Positions 35,981-46,955 of a stretch of 64,000 nt of DNA are shown piece after piece. The DNA is from Adenanthera pavonina (Eukaryota; Streptophyta; Magnoliopsida; Fabales; Fabaceae). The stretch lies in assembly GCA_026686845.1 (NCBI GenBank), contig JAIVEN010000011.1, positions 20,818,501-20,882,500 on the forward strand, in the 5' to 3' direction. The notes under the pieces are model-generated. The model was not told where the DNA came from, searched no databases, and saw only the letters and a program-made list of their open reading frames with translations. Position 1 is the stretch's first letter, and each line of letters begins with the position of its first letter. A program made the position numbers and the translations under genes.

Positions 35981-37150
35981 GGTAAGTGGCTAGGGAAATT
36001 TTTCATGCCTTACTACCTGCCACTATTTTGATGGTATATTTTGAGGAGGCTTAATAAACCTAGGTTGTCTCTTGTTTTTGTTGCCCTACCTAGGATAATG
36101 TGAGTCCTTACAATGTGAGTCCATTAGCTCACCCTATTCTGATGACCTCTTCACTTGTTAACTCCAGTATAGAGAAGGGGTGTGCTTTGCCATATAATTA
36201 ATCTTTGTAGATGATTTCTCTATGGCATTATATACCTGTTGCTTCTGGGGAACTAGAAGCTTCAACCTCCTCCACACATATTTAGGATATGGAAGGTAGT
36301 ATTTAGGGCTCCATTCTTTTCTATATCTCCTTCTAGGTTGAAGTAGAGATTGATTGAGAACTCCTTGTGCTTTCTTTTTTGCATCAATGGGTGAACGCAA
36401 GTCCACCGTTGCCATGTTGATGGTAGCCACTGGTGAAGCCTTTGGCTGGAGAACTGACAATTCTTTGTTAGGAATCCCTTGGATATTGCCTCCTGAATCA
36501 TCTGCTAACACATTAGCCTCCTCATTCTTCCTCTGTGAAGGTTGGTTCTTTTCTTCATCATGAAGATTGGCCTAGGGAATCACGTCCTCTTTTGGGGAAC
36601 CACTAAAAGACTACCCCCTGAGCTCCTTGGGAACAGCTTGTTTCATGCTATAAGAGGAATGCCCATGAGTTTTTCAATAACTTTTACAGGCCTAGAATTG
36701 GCCTTTGATTCTTCTATCCTAAGGGCATTTATTTGTTGTAATAGTTGACCCAAAGATTTGATGCCTTCTTGCTTGATGCATATAGAATAGCTTTCCATTT
36801 TTCATCCTCGAGCCTTTGTTTCTCTTCCTCTATTTTCTTGTTTCTTTTATTTTCTTTTGGTTCTCCTCCATCATTCTTTGAGTTACATCAGCTAATTTTT
36901 TAAAACAGCCACTAAAGGATTTGCCAACAACAAAGAGCATATTAGATGAATTGTTAGTGAACTTCCCTGTAAAACTTTCCTTTGGAAAAGTATCTTGTAT
37001 TGGTGTTTGAAAATTCTCAACACCTCCATACTCTACAATTTCCATCAATTGTGAAACATGCCCTTCATGCGTTGCTGTTGTCAACGCATCATCTAGATCC
37101 TAAGACCCATCCACTTGATCTTTATAAAAACATTCGCTTCTTGACAGCAT
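35981..37150 (-). pseudogene. gag-like remnant of the outer element
   Basis: Broken minus-strand frames downstream of the PBS. 37084-36830 has HVSQLMEIVEYGGVENFQT, FSGCFKKLADVTQRMMEENQ and a lysine-rich end. 36511-36158 has basic and aromatic-rich segments (RRRYRKEWSPKYYLPYPKYV). Between them IQEAISKGFLTKN recalls gypsy gag linkers. Position directly after the 5' LTR and PBS supports gag. Several stops and frameshifts make it non-coding now. The assignment rests mostly on position. Confidence 0.45.
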
Positions 37151-37161
37151 TATGCCTACAT

Positions 37162-37181
37162 GAGTCCCACCTCGTGTGCCA
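37162..37181 (-). promoter_or_regulatory. PBS-like site of the outer element
   Basis: The minus strand reads TGGCACACGAGGTGGGACTC, nine bases inside the right LTR. It starts with TGG as tRNA-primed sites do and vaguely resembles the TGGCGCC... sites of Tat-type gypsy elements. The tRNA is not identified. Confidence 0.45.
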
Positions 37182-37190
37182 AAAATAATA

Positions 37191-37747
37191 TGTTGACAAT
37201 AAATTTTGAGAAAATATGTGCTCCAGGCATGCCAAAGATGTGAATCTCAAAATATAGGGTCCTTTGTCATAATTTTCCCAAATACAGATAACAAAAATAG
37301 TGATGAAAGGAAACTTTTAATGCTTTAAGGAATGTAAATGTAAAAGGCTTCAATTACTGAAAAGAATTACAACAATCATGTCTAGAATTGAAAAATAATG
37401 ATGCTTGGAAATTGAAGAAGATTCTAAAGAGAAATGATGAAAGCTAAAAGAATGCATTAGAAAAATAAGAAAGCTTGATATAGCATAAAATTGATGTTGG
37501 TATATGTTGAGTGATATTTGTTGCTCCCTTCTTGATTGTCTAAGCCTCTATTTATAAACCACTCAATAGTAATTCTCCAGCCTCATTTTCTGCATCTTGA
37601 TCGTGCTTTGTATTCTGCGATCTCTTTGCTATCATATGGCACATTTATTTATGGCCTCATCTTCAATTTTTTACATACTTAATTTGATCTTATTTTCTAG
37701 GTTAAGGAAATATTTGGGTTTGACTTACTACAAATTTAGACCAAACA
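37191..37747 (-). repeat. 5' LTR of the outer element
   Basis: 557 bp direct repeat of 28957-29556, ending CCAAACA against TSD ATACT (37748-37752). Confidence 0.9.
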
Positions 37748-37752
37748 ATACT

Positions 37753-39840
37753 CATTCTGATTTTTTTTCTATGTTTCTTTTACAGTATTACATGCAATAA
37801 ATTATACATTACAAAAGATTTGAACTCAATTTCATCGTTATTGCCTTATTTTTCCCTAATAATATCAGCATCCGAGTAAGGGAGGTGTTTTCAAAATTAT
37901 AAAACATATTCAAACTATTGCTAAAGTGGAAAAAGTATAACTATTCACTTAATAAAATAACACATTTAATTTCCAAATAAATATTTTTTCCATATAAATT
38001 ATGTGAGAGTTTGAGTTGAATGAATTCAACATTTTAACTTTGAATTTATTGGGTTTAGCCCTTTAACTTAAAATATTAAAGATATATGAATTTTTTTATT
38101 AAATTTGACTATGTGAGATTTTAGGTCTAGTGGGTTCAAAAACATATGTTTGAGTTTATTGGGGTTAAGTTAAAATATCGAAGACTAAAATAAAAATCTT
38201 TAAATCCAATAATGTGAGAGTTCAGATCTAATGAGTTCAAAATCTTCAGATTGAGTTTATTAAACATAAAATATCAAAGATGAGAAAAATTCTTAAATCC
38301 AATTATGTAAGAGATTGAATCTCATGGGCTCAAAATTTTTAGTTTCAATTTATTAGGTTTAAGTTAAAATATAAAAAAATTAAATCCAATTATATTTTGA
38401 ATATAATGAATTCATAATCTTAAAAATAGTGAGATACAAAATATCAAATAATATCAAAATTTAATATTTCTACTTATAATTTTTTTCTAAGTGGGGGATT
38501 TTCCCACCCTCATTGTTATATGACTTTACCTTACTCATATATTACACAGAGTTTGAAATATGAAATGCACTATTTACAACCTATGAGTTGTGTGATATTT
38601 TGTAAATTTTAAATTATGCATAGACACTATTGGAATATCTCTTATAAATCTAACCACTTCATCCCTAAATGATTTCTATCAATTGTTTAAATTTTCAATT
38701 TTTCTAGTGTTAGATAACTAGACGAATCTATACAGCTCACCCATGTGAGTTAGGGCATAAAGTAAAAGAGAATGTATAGTAGCACATGCCACCTCTCCTA
38801 ATCTAGAAATAGAAACAGAGGGACACTTTCATTTAATCCTCTTCAATGACTGTAAGCTCATGTAGGACCATATATCAGGCCAAAAAGAAATGTATTCTTT
38901 CCCAAGTATACGTTGGTTCATTTAATCCCAGTCCACTTACCACCTCACTCATATACATACAAATGCCTATTTTTTGTATTCTTTCCCCAAAAATTGACCT
39001 TTATTGGGTGGACCTGATTTTTATAATGGGACTTGGTACAGTGTCAAATAAAAATAGATTACTTTCCGTTACTCAATGCTTGTATTTTCATTTGTTAATT
39101 TTATAATATTAAACTAGAATTTTTCCATACAATGTACAAAATAAAAAATAATTTTATATATTTTAATTTAAAAAAAATTATATATGAAAAATTCAAAATT
39201 CAAATCCAAATAATAGAAAAGTAGAGAGAAAAGATAAAGAGAGCAATGAATTTCAATTCAAGCTATACTATTGATGTGACTTAGAAATAATAAATTGTAG
39301 AAAGAAGTGTTATGAATAATTGCAGTTAGTATGGCTATCTTATAGATTGACATCTGTAGGCGCAAATATTCACAATTTAAAAATAAGACATTTTTGCATG
39401 AAATAATAAGAATAAAAGAAAGGGACAAAAGACGAAAAAGTGAATAACAACAACAATAATAATATAGATATTGCATGATAACTTTTTCTCTCATCATGAT
39501 ATTAAAGAATAACTTATTAACAGTTGATCTTCAAAAATTGTTTAAGTTTTATAATTTAAGTATGATGCAATGATTGTCCTTAATACTATTTATGTAAAAT
39601 TGTATAAAATTTAGCATAATCCCATTAAATATTACTCCCTCATCTTGAATATAATGAAATTATGAGAGTTATTTTGATCCAAAATAAGAATCACAAGTTA
39701 ATAATTTAATTGGTAAAAATTTAAATTGAGTACAAGTTTAATCATTTAATTAGGGGTATTTTTTAAAAATACTTTCAATTTGTGAAAAATTTAAGAAATC
39801 TACCATTTTTTTAACTGTTTTTCTTACCTTATATTCAAAG
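37753..39840. other. AT-rich intergenic DNA with a diverged tandem array
   Basis: No gene found. The tandem array at 37996-38390 is listed separately. Open frames at 38846-39106 and 39258-39497 are short and not recognisable. Confidence 0.55.
37996..38390. repeat. diverged tandem repeat, about four units of 87-111 bp
   Basis: Units start near 37996, 38107, 38208 and 38302, each with a TATGTGAGAG/ATGTAAGAG word, then a TCTAATGAGTTCAAAA-like word, TTGAGTTTATT, GGGTTTAAGTTAAAATAT and AAATCCAA. Units differ by substitutions and indels and shrink toward the right, so the array is old. Confidence 0.7.
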
Positions 39841-39849
39841 GAGAATTCC

Positions 39850-40960
39850 ATGAGGACCCGGGAAGAGTAAAAAAATTTTGTGAAGGATTCAAATATTTAA
39901 AATCTTTCAAAAAGACCTAATTTTTGGAGGAAAAAACATAAATTTCTTAGATCAAAATATCCCCTCCTCCCTCCTACCCTCCCTCAATTGCGCTAGAACA
40001 ATCATCGGCGGTGGAGGGGAGGGAGAAGCGGTTTTCCCAAAAATAATTTTTTTTCCAAGTAGATTAGAAATAATTTTATAATCCTTCTTAAAATATTTAG
40101 TGGTTGAATGGAAAAGTTCATCTCTAACTAGGTTATGTGTATTTTTCAAGTTGAGTTTGTATTAAAGAATGGATAATTCCAAGATAATTAGTATTATTTA
40201 TCTTTATCATAAAATAATTAGGTTTTTAAATAAATATATTTTATTAGGACATTTAAATTCAACTTTGTTTATTTTTTTGAATTTATTAGGATTTATTTTT
40301 TATTTTTTATTTATTTCTAGAATTTAGATTATCTTTTGTTTAAGATTTTGTTTAAATTTAAGATAATTCTCTTTTATTAAGACTTTAGTAAGACTATGAT
40401 ATGAGTTCTATAAATAAGAGTATCACTGCTAAGTTATATTCAGACTTTTGGTTATTGATTTTGAGAATTTTTTGTAATATTTTTCTTTTTCTTATATTCT
40501 TTTACTCCTCTCTCCTATTTTCTCCATCTTTCTACCATATCTTTCCTCTTATCTCTCATCAATTTGACAAGAATTTTCAACTATTGAAAAGTTTAAGGAA
40601 AATTTGGAAATTTTGGCCCAAGTCATTTAGATGAAAATTAACTTTTCAAAGACTAGAGCAGAATTTCCAAATTTTCCTTTAAATTTTCAATAATTGGAAA
40701 TTCTTGCCAAGCCACTTGAAATACCTATATAACTTAGATGAAAATAAACTTAATTGGACTACTGAAAACTTTAATGAAGAGTAGGAAATTATTCCTAACT
40801 CACTTAGAAAAAAAATGTTTTTGGCAAACCCCTTTCTCCTTCCCTTCTGCCGTTGATGACTATTTTGGCCAATGTCACCGAAGCTGATGAGGGTGGAAGG
40901 GATGGAGGGAGTGAGAATGAGGTATTTTGGTCCAATTAGTTTACTTTTTATCCCTTCCAA
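39850..40960. mobile_element. possible element with long imperfect inverted repeats
   Basis: The left arm (about 39850-40030) and right arm (about 40790-40960) are imperfect inverted copies: TAGATCAAAATATCCCCTCC on the left pairs with a GGAGGG...GGTATTTTGGTCCAA stretch on the right. Both arms have CCCTCC/GGAGGG clusters. The AT-rich centre (about 40160-40560) has a TATAAATAAG box and a pyrimidine-rich tract as in LTRs. No target duplication fixed. Confidence 0.4.
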
Positions 40961-41266
40961 GGACTTAAATCGTTTTGAAATCCTTAGTAATAATTCTTAG
41001 GGTTAAAGTATAAATTTACCATCAAAATATTTTCAAAATTGCTACTGATATCTTAAATTTTTTTTTTCACAATGTTATCCTCCATGTTTTAAAATCATAG
41101 CAATTTAACCCTACCCATTAGGGTCAATGACGTTAACCGTTAGTTTACCAACCATACCAAACCTATCCTAGTTAGCAGTCTCTTTGTGATAGAGATCAAA
41201 GAGGCATGTCAAATATTTTTTAAGCGTTATTTATATGATATCTCTGAAGGAAATTTGAGGTCTTTG

Positions 41267-41873
41267 TTTGTTAGATAATTTTATTTATTTATTTATTTTT
41301 ATTTCATTGGTTTTCAATTTCTATTTCTTTGAGACCAAAGTTATTAGTTAGATTTACATTAAAAGAAATAAAATTTATTAGATATTTTCTAAGATATTTC
41401 TTAGATTTGAATTTAAGATATTATCTAATAGTATTAGAATTAGATATCAATTTTATTATTTTTCTTTGAATTTTTATTTTTACTATTAGAATTTTTTATA
41501 ATTAGATATATCTTTAAAATTTTCTAGATCTATTAGGATTATTTAGTTCTAGTTATTTTAGGATTAAAGTTTTTCTTATTTTGATTATTTAAAGGCTTCT
41601 ATGTAATGCATTTTAATAATATTATTGTAAGTTTTTTAGTAAGGATTTATTGAGTTATTTCTTTTCTCTCCCTTATTTTCTATCTCTCTCCTTTTTTTCT
41701 CATCTGACTTACAGTGAGAAGTGATCAATCTTGTGGGTGTCATTATAGTTAGGGATCTAGAGACGAGTTTCTCTAGGGTTTTAACTGATCATTTTTTGAA
41801 TCTTTTGAGTCAAGTTTTTCCACTACTCTGTATTTTCTGAGTGTTTAAGACAGGTTCTTATTGTGTCCATATC
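41267..41873 (+). mobile_element. solo LTR related to the inner gypsy element
   Basis: The right half matches the inner LTR family by layout and words: AGTGATCAATCTTGTGG, GTTAGGGATCTAGAGACGAG, TCTCTAGGG, then GACAGGTTCTTATTGTGTCC and ATATCA at the end, parallel to AGTGATCCTTGTGG...CCTAACGTGTCTCCCATCA in the inner LTR. CTTTG occurs on both sides (41262-41266 and 41874-41878), a likely 5-bp duplication, though the left end then starts TTTG, not TG. No internal domain is attached. Confidence 0.55.
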
Positions 41874-41984
41874 ACTTTGTCCTTCTTGCTGGAAAAAATC
41901 CTATGTGGTAATTTACATGATATCCAAATAGATTGAAATAAAAATATTACAGAAAATCTTAATTTCAGCCTTAGGTCAAAAAAC

Positions 41985-42620
41985 AAAATCTTAATTACCA
42001 TAACCCTAATTAAAAATATTAAAACCTAATACAATCAATTAATAAACACAAAGGAATAAATAAATCACAAAAATTATGTGTAGATTCATGGGAAAAATAA
42101 GCTCAAAAATTCCAAAGGAAATGGAAAAATCTTGAAAAATTTGCAAAATGCAAGAAAATAGAGAAAGTGGTTTAAATGAAAGAATTTGGCTAAAATATAT
42201 TGGTTTTAATATCCAATGAGTATTAAATTTTAACCAAAGAACAAAAAAACTAATAAAAATCACAAATCAAGCTCACTTGGAAGACTAACTAAGATTAATG
42301 TCAACCAACTAATGCAATTAGTTTGACTATTTTTTTTTATTTGTGATTTTTAATAGTTTTTGGGTTTTTTTATTAAATAAAAATTCCCATTACATGTTAA
42401 AACCAATGTATTTTGGTCAAATCCCTTCATTTCAACCACTTTTTCTATTTTTCTTGCATTTTTATGTGTCTTTCAGGATTTTTCTATTTTCTTGAAAAAT
42501 TTTAATTTATTTTTTTCCAATAAATCTACATATGATTTTTGTTATTTGTTTGTTTCTTTATGTTCATTAGTTGATTTTATTAAGTTTTAAAATTTTTAAT
42601 TAGGGTTTTATTTTCTGATT
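41985..42620. repeat. 280-bp inverted repeat with 70-bp loop
   Basis: Arms 41985-42268 and 42339-42620 pair along most of their length. Examples are CACAAAAATTATGTGTAGAT against ATCTACATATGATTTTTGTT, and ATATTGGTTTTAAT against GTTAAAACCAAT. Transcription across it would yield a long imperfect hairpin. Confidence 0.75.
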
Positions 42621-43571
42621 TAGGGACAAAATTAATTAGGTTGAGTCTGTGCATTTTAATAGTGTAGAGTACGATGGAGATAGTTTTTTTACAAAGACAT
42701 TATGGTCATTTCATAATATGTACCCTCTTGGATGCCATGTAGACTGCCACCTAAGATTTTTATGAAATGATTTTTAATAATATTTGAGGTTTCTGATTGA
42801 AAAAACCTCTTGGGTATTAAAATTAACGTATTTTGGCCAAATTTCTTTATTCCCACCACCTTTTTCTATTTTTTTTGCATTTAGGTAAATTTAACAAGAT
42901 TTTCCATTTTCTGGGGAAACTTTTAGTTTATTTTTTTCTGTGCATTTACACATATCTTTGTTATTTGTGTGTTTCTTTGTGTTTATTAATTGGTTTATTA
43001 GATTTTGAGATTTTTAATTAGATTTCAATAATTGGGGTTTTGGTTTCTGACTTAAGATTATGATTTCTTTTTAATAATATTTTTATTTTAGTTTATTTAG
43101 ATGTCATGTAGGATTTTTTTCCTACTCCTAAGGTCACGTAGACCGCCAATTATGATGGATTTATTATAGTTAGTGATACATTTGGTAAACTAATGGTCAA
43201 TATTATTGACTTTAATGGATAAGATTAAACTGTTATAATTTTGAAATAGAAAGGTAAGATTGAGCAAAAAAAAAATTTAAAATATTACTAGTACTCTTAG
43301 GAATACTTAATTAAATGTTTAACTCCTACTCTCTCTGGTCTTATATATAAGACCATTTTAACCGAATCATGCGAATTAAGAAAGGAAGTTAAAACTAATT
43401 AACCACCTCGATTTCTCCAAAAATTTTAATATTTTTTCAAAACTATCCTTATTTAATCTCTCTTTTTTTTTCTTTGAATACATTAAATAGGGACATTTTT
43501 TTTAAAATACATAATAAATACCACCTCATATATCATAAAGAATCTTATATTTATGATCAAAATAAAAGATC

Positions 43572-43594
43572 ATATATATATATATATATATATA
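43572..43594. repeat. TA microsatellite
   Basis: An uninterrupted run of about eleven TA units. Confidence 0.9.
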
Positions 43595-45124
43595 GAGGAT
43601 CAGATATAGTATTTCTTACTCTTCCGAGATTCGGTATTGGATTCTCCTTGTATTCAAGAAGCGAGGATGTAGCTTATAGGGTCAGGTCATCGAGCAAGGG
43701 AGAGGAGTCAATTGTTCTGTGTTTTTCCTTTTCCAATTAGGATAGAAGTTAGTTCAAGAACCAGCAACTTGGGAGAGACGAGAACAACGCGCCAATGCGG
43801 GTACCGCGTGTTATAGTCTTATAGATGAACAGAGGCGCGTGAGTGAAGAATAGAAATGAAATCGCGGCGCAGAAAAAAAAAAGTAGAAATGAAATCAGCT
43901 TCAAATTCTGTGCCTTGTTTGGTTTTGCGTCACCTTTTTTTAAAACCTTTTTGGGTAAATGGATCACCGTTTTTGAATATCAAAATCTCTACACTGTTTT
44001 CAACTTTTCATCATCTTCAACTTTTTGATTAAATAAATTGGACGTGTTTTCGTGTTGAACAAAATTTAAAATGAGTTGTGTTATTTATATAATTTATAAA
44101 TTTTTGATTTATTATAGATTTTTATTATTGACTCAACTTTTTACCGTTAACAGATAAAATAATAATATCATTAAAAACAGTTAAATTACACAACTTTTAT
44201 TATAAAAGCATATAAAATCTTTTAAGCAAAACATATTAATTTTTAAAAATTATTTTGTGAAATAAAATTTTATTTTAATGTTATTTATTTTGAAAATTAG
44301 GATCACTTTTTTATTGGATGTTTATATTATATCTTTCTCTTTTTTATATTGAAACTATATACGGCTATGTTTAAGCATCCTCCCCTAATTTGAGCTGTGT
44401 TTCTAGCTTGTGAAACTTCTTTGTTTCTGTTGTAATCCAAAAAAATTAAAAGCATACGGCTATGGAAATCCGAATTGGATTTTCTGAAGTTAATTCAAGC
44501 AAAAATAATTTGGGAGAAAGAGACAAAAGTGAGACCCACTTTCACAATTCAAAATTAAGTTTCACTTCTCATTATTTTTATCTTTTCAAGCAAAATTTAA
44601 TTGAGAAGATCCCAATTAAATCCTAATCCTATGAGGATCTCCTAATTTTAAGTATTTGGATTGGTTTAAAATGCTTCTAAAAGAAATAAATAAAATTCAT
44701 CTAAATAAATAATGAGATTTCATACTTTGTTTCCATTGAGCACAATATCATTCTTTCAAGCTACCAATGGAATGTTTTGGTGCTGCAGCTAAGATTCCTC
44801 CAAAAAAGGGAAAAGGAAAGCCTTCTATGATCCCAAACAACAATACCCACAAATTTTGCCTCCATTTCGACCTCCTTTCTCACAAATTTCATCCTACCAA
44901 ACATAACTTTTTTATATTAAGCCTTTGGTCTCTAACCGAATTGGACTTCAGATACACATGATTGAATTTGTTAGGTCTCACAAAATATTAAAAAAAAAAA
45001 GGTAACACAAATCAAAAGGAGGTATAACAAGCTAATCTCCTCTCTACATTTAATGAAATCATTATAAATAATATTTTTGGTGTGAAAACCATAAAAAATA
45101 ATTAATAAAAAGATGGGGAAAAGC

Positions 45125-45335
45125 CCTTTAAGGGTACTGCAAATTTCCTAGCACAATTGGTAATTAATTGAAGCTCTTAAACATGTTACCCTGAATTCAA
45201 TCCTTAGTTGCATATATAAAAAAATTTTTATTGAAAGAAATAAAATTCACTTTAATAATCTCTACACCTCGAAGAGATTAATCTTCAGCTTTGAAAGCAA
45301 AACCCACTTTGGGGATACTTGGTGCTTTAAAAAAA
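45125..45335 (+). mobile_element. tRNA-derived SINE-like sequence
   Basis: TAGCACAATTGG (45149-45160) fits the RNA polymerase III A box (TRGCNNAGYNGG) and GAATTCAATCC (45193-45203) is close to the B box (GGTTCGANNCC), 44 bases apart as in tRNA-derived SINEs. The unit runs into an A-rich end near 45330. No clear target duplication was found, so this could also be a tRNA pseudogene fragment. Confidence 0.4.
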
Positions 45336-45510
45336 AAAGATAGGAAACATAATCTCATCATGACAAACATATTTTTCTATTAATTAATTAAAATCTTCTA
45401 CAAATAATCAGCTGTCATCAAAATTAATTTAACATAAGAAATTTAAAAAGGAAAAAAAGTTAATCAAAGAAGAAAATCCCCAAATTGTCCTTAAGATTAT
45501 AAATTTCTAA

Positions 45511-45735
45511 GATGTAATTATAAATTTCTTAAATTGAATTGTAAAAAATATACCTCTTGAGAATATATTGTAAATGCCCAAAAACTAATTCTAAATTCAG
45601 AATATTAAATTGTAAAATTTGAAGATGTAGTTATGATGAATTTCTTAAATCAAGTTGTAAATAACATACCCGTTTATTTAAAAAAGAATTATAAATGTCT
45701 AAGAACTAGTTATAAATTTTGAAGAGAGAGATATA
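45511..45735. repeat. diverged 112-bp tandem duplication
   Basis: GATGTAATTATAAATTTCTT...AAATGCCCAAAAACTA (from 45511) recurs as GATGTAGTTATGATGAATTT...AAATGTCTAAGAACTA (from 45623). Old and AT-rich. Confidence 0.6.
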
Positions 45736-46916
45736 AATTTCTAAGATTTTTTTTAAAAGAAAATTCAAATGTTCAAGGGCAATTTGGGAAACATTTTTTT
45801 CTTCCTTTTGAATAAAAAGGACCTGGGTTTTTCTTCATTGTTTTCAAAATTATGGGTCCTCCTCGGTTTTAGACATTCTCCCTAAATTGGTGGTATTCGT
45901 GATGAATCCATGATCACAGAACCTTATGATTCCGAGTTCATATAACTGTATATATCATGCATCAGTCGTCACCTGCCACTGATGTCTTCAATAATTTTCT
46001 TATTATATATAATAATTTAATTTTAATTAGATTTAGGAACATTTTAATCATCAGTCCTTTGATATAAATATTGATAAATATCAGATTTAAAATTAACTGA
46101 AACATTCAATCATTATATATCAGTTTATTTAATTTGTGGGCTAATTACTTCTGTTTTTCAGTTTAATTTGTTTAAAAATTAAAACAATCAAAGCCATGAG
46201 TGAAAACCTTCTACCTTTTCCTATAATTGAACTATGAAATTAAGCATATATATATAATCAATATTAATTCAATTGGAAAAAATGATATATAAATATGTTT
46301 GATAAACCTTTCAATAACTTATCTCTTTATATATTCAGTATTTAAAGATCTCTTCAAATTAACCGTATGATGTACGGATACTTGTGACAGACCATTTAAA
46401 AAATATTATTGAAATTAAAAAAATAAAATACAATTTTCATGAATCTAAATAAACTTAGAAAAGATATACAAAAAATGGGTTACTGACTACTAATAATGAA
46501 AATGATTAAAATTTGCTAATTATTAAGATAAGACTAATTATCTAGCCTAGATTTATGGTGAGTCAAGTCCAAATAATTTTTGAAAGTCTAATGAATTTTA
46601 TAAAGCATATCTAAAAATTTTAAAGTCCTAAAAGTAATTATTGGTGGTATTTATCAACATAATATAATAAAAATTCTCAAAAGTAAAACCAAGTCAAATA
46701 AGTGAGAATTGAAGAACTATTATTAGGGAAACATGGATTGTGGTTAATGAGCGTGTGCAAAAAGGTCACATGATGTACATTATAGTTTAGTAAACGGGAA
46801 GTTAGATTCTCAAAGAACATTGTCACATTGGCTGGAGAACTAGGAACCCAGAAAGTGGCTGCATAAAAACACAACACGTTTAAGAAGTGGAGACTGGAAA
46901 ACTATCACCTGATTAC

Positions 46917-46928
46917 CTATAAATATAG
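46917..46928 (+). promoter_or_regulatory. TATA-box-like sequence next to the hAT insertion
   Basis: CTATAAATATAG, followed by GCAACAAGCATTC and then the hAT target site 20 bp downstream. This is a strong match to the plant TATA consensus TATAAATA. Downstream of the hAT element (50546-50690) the sequence is CA/TC-rich and leader-like, but it is cut by an LTR and no ORF follows. Confidence 0.4.
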
Positions 46929-46955
46929 CAACAAGCATTCTAGGATGGACACACA

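Larger units (their letters stand above)
28957..37747 (-). mobile_element. outer non-autonomous gypsy-like LTR element, split by an inner element
   Basis: LTRs 28957-29556 (600 bp) and 37191-37747 (557 bp), both TGTTGACAATAAATTTTGAG to CCAAACA, with TSD ATACT at 28952-28956 and 37748-37752. The minus orientation follows from a G-rich purine tract next to the left LTR and a TGG-starting PBS-like site next to the right LTR. Without the inner element the internal part is only about 2.4 kb and holds gag-like remnants but no RT, integrase or RNase H. The PPT and LTR style recall Tat-type gypsy elements, which is an inference. Confidence 0.85.
41000..43300. mobile_element. large foldback (Mutator-like?) element with nested inverted repeats
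   Basis: The outer arms 41030-41165 and 43165-43285 are inverted copies: TTAAATTTTTTTTTTCACAA...TAACCCTACCCATTAGGGTC on the left, its diverged reverse complement on the right, sharing GTTAGTTTACCAA. Inside lies a second inverted repeat, 41985-42268 against 42339-42620 (70-bp loop), and a third copy of that unit at 42816-43050 in direct orientation. A solo LTR lies at 41267-41873. No coding region. Assignment to Mutator-like foldbacks is a guess from the long terminal repeats. Confidence 0.55.
43301..46947. other. intergenic block with small repeats
   Basis: No supportable gene. It contains a TA microsatellite (43572-43594), a SINE-like unit and a diverged 112-bp duplication, listed separately. 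A GC-richer stretch near 43600-43910 has open frames but no recognisable product. Confidence 0.5.

Noticed and set aside
38000..38460. Diverged tandem repeat considered as a centromeric satellite
   Set aside because: Only about four uneven units of decaying length; no higher-order array.
43600..43910. GC-richer stretch, considered as organelle-derived insert or exon
   Set aside because: I could not match it to any organelle gene and its frames lack recognisable domains.
44767..44961. 64-codon frame with a basic PPKKGKGKP stretch
   Set aside because: No similarity, splice context or neighbours that support a gene.
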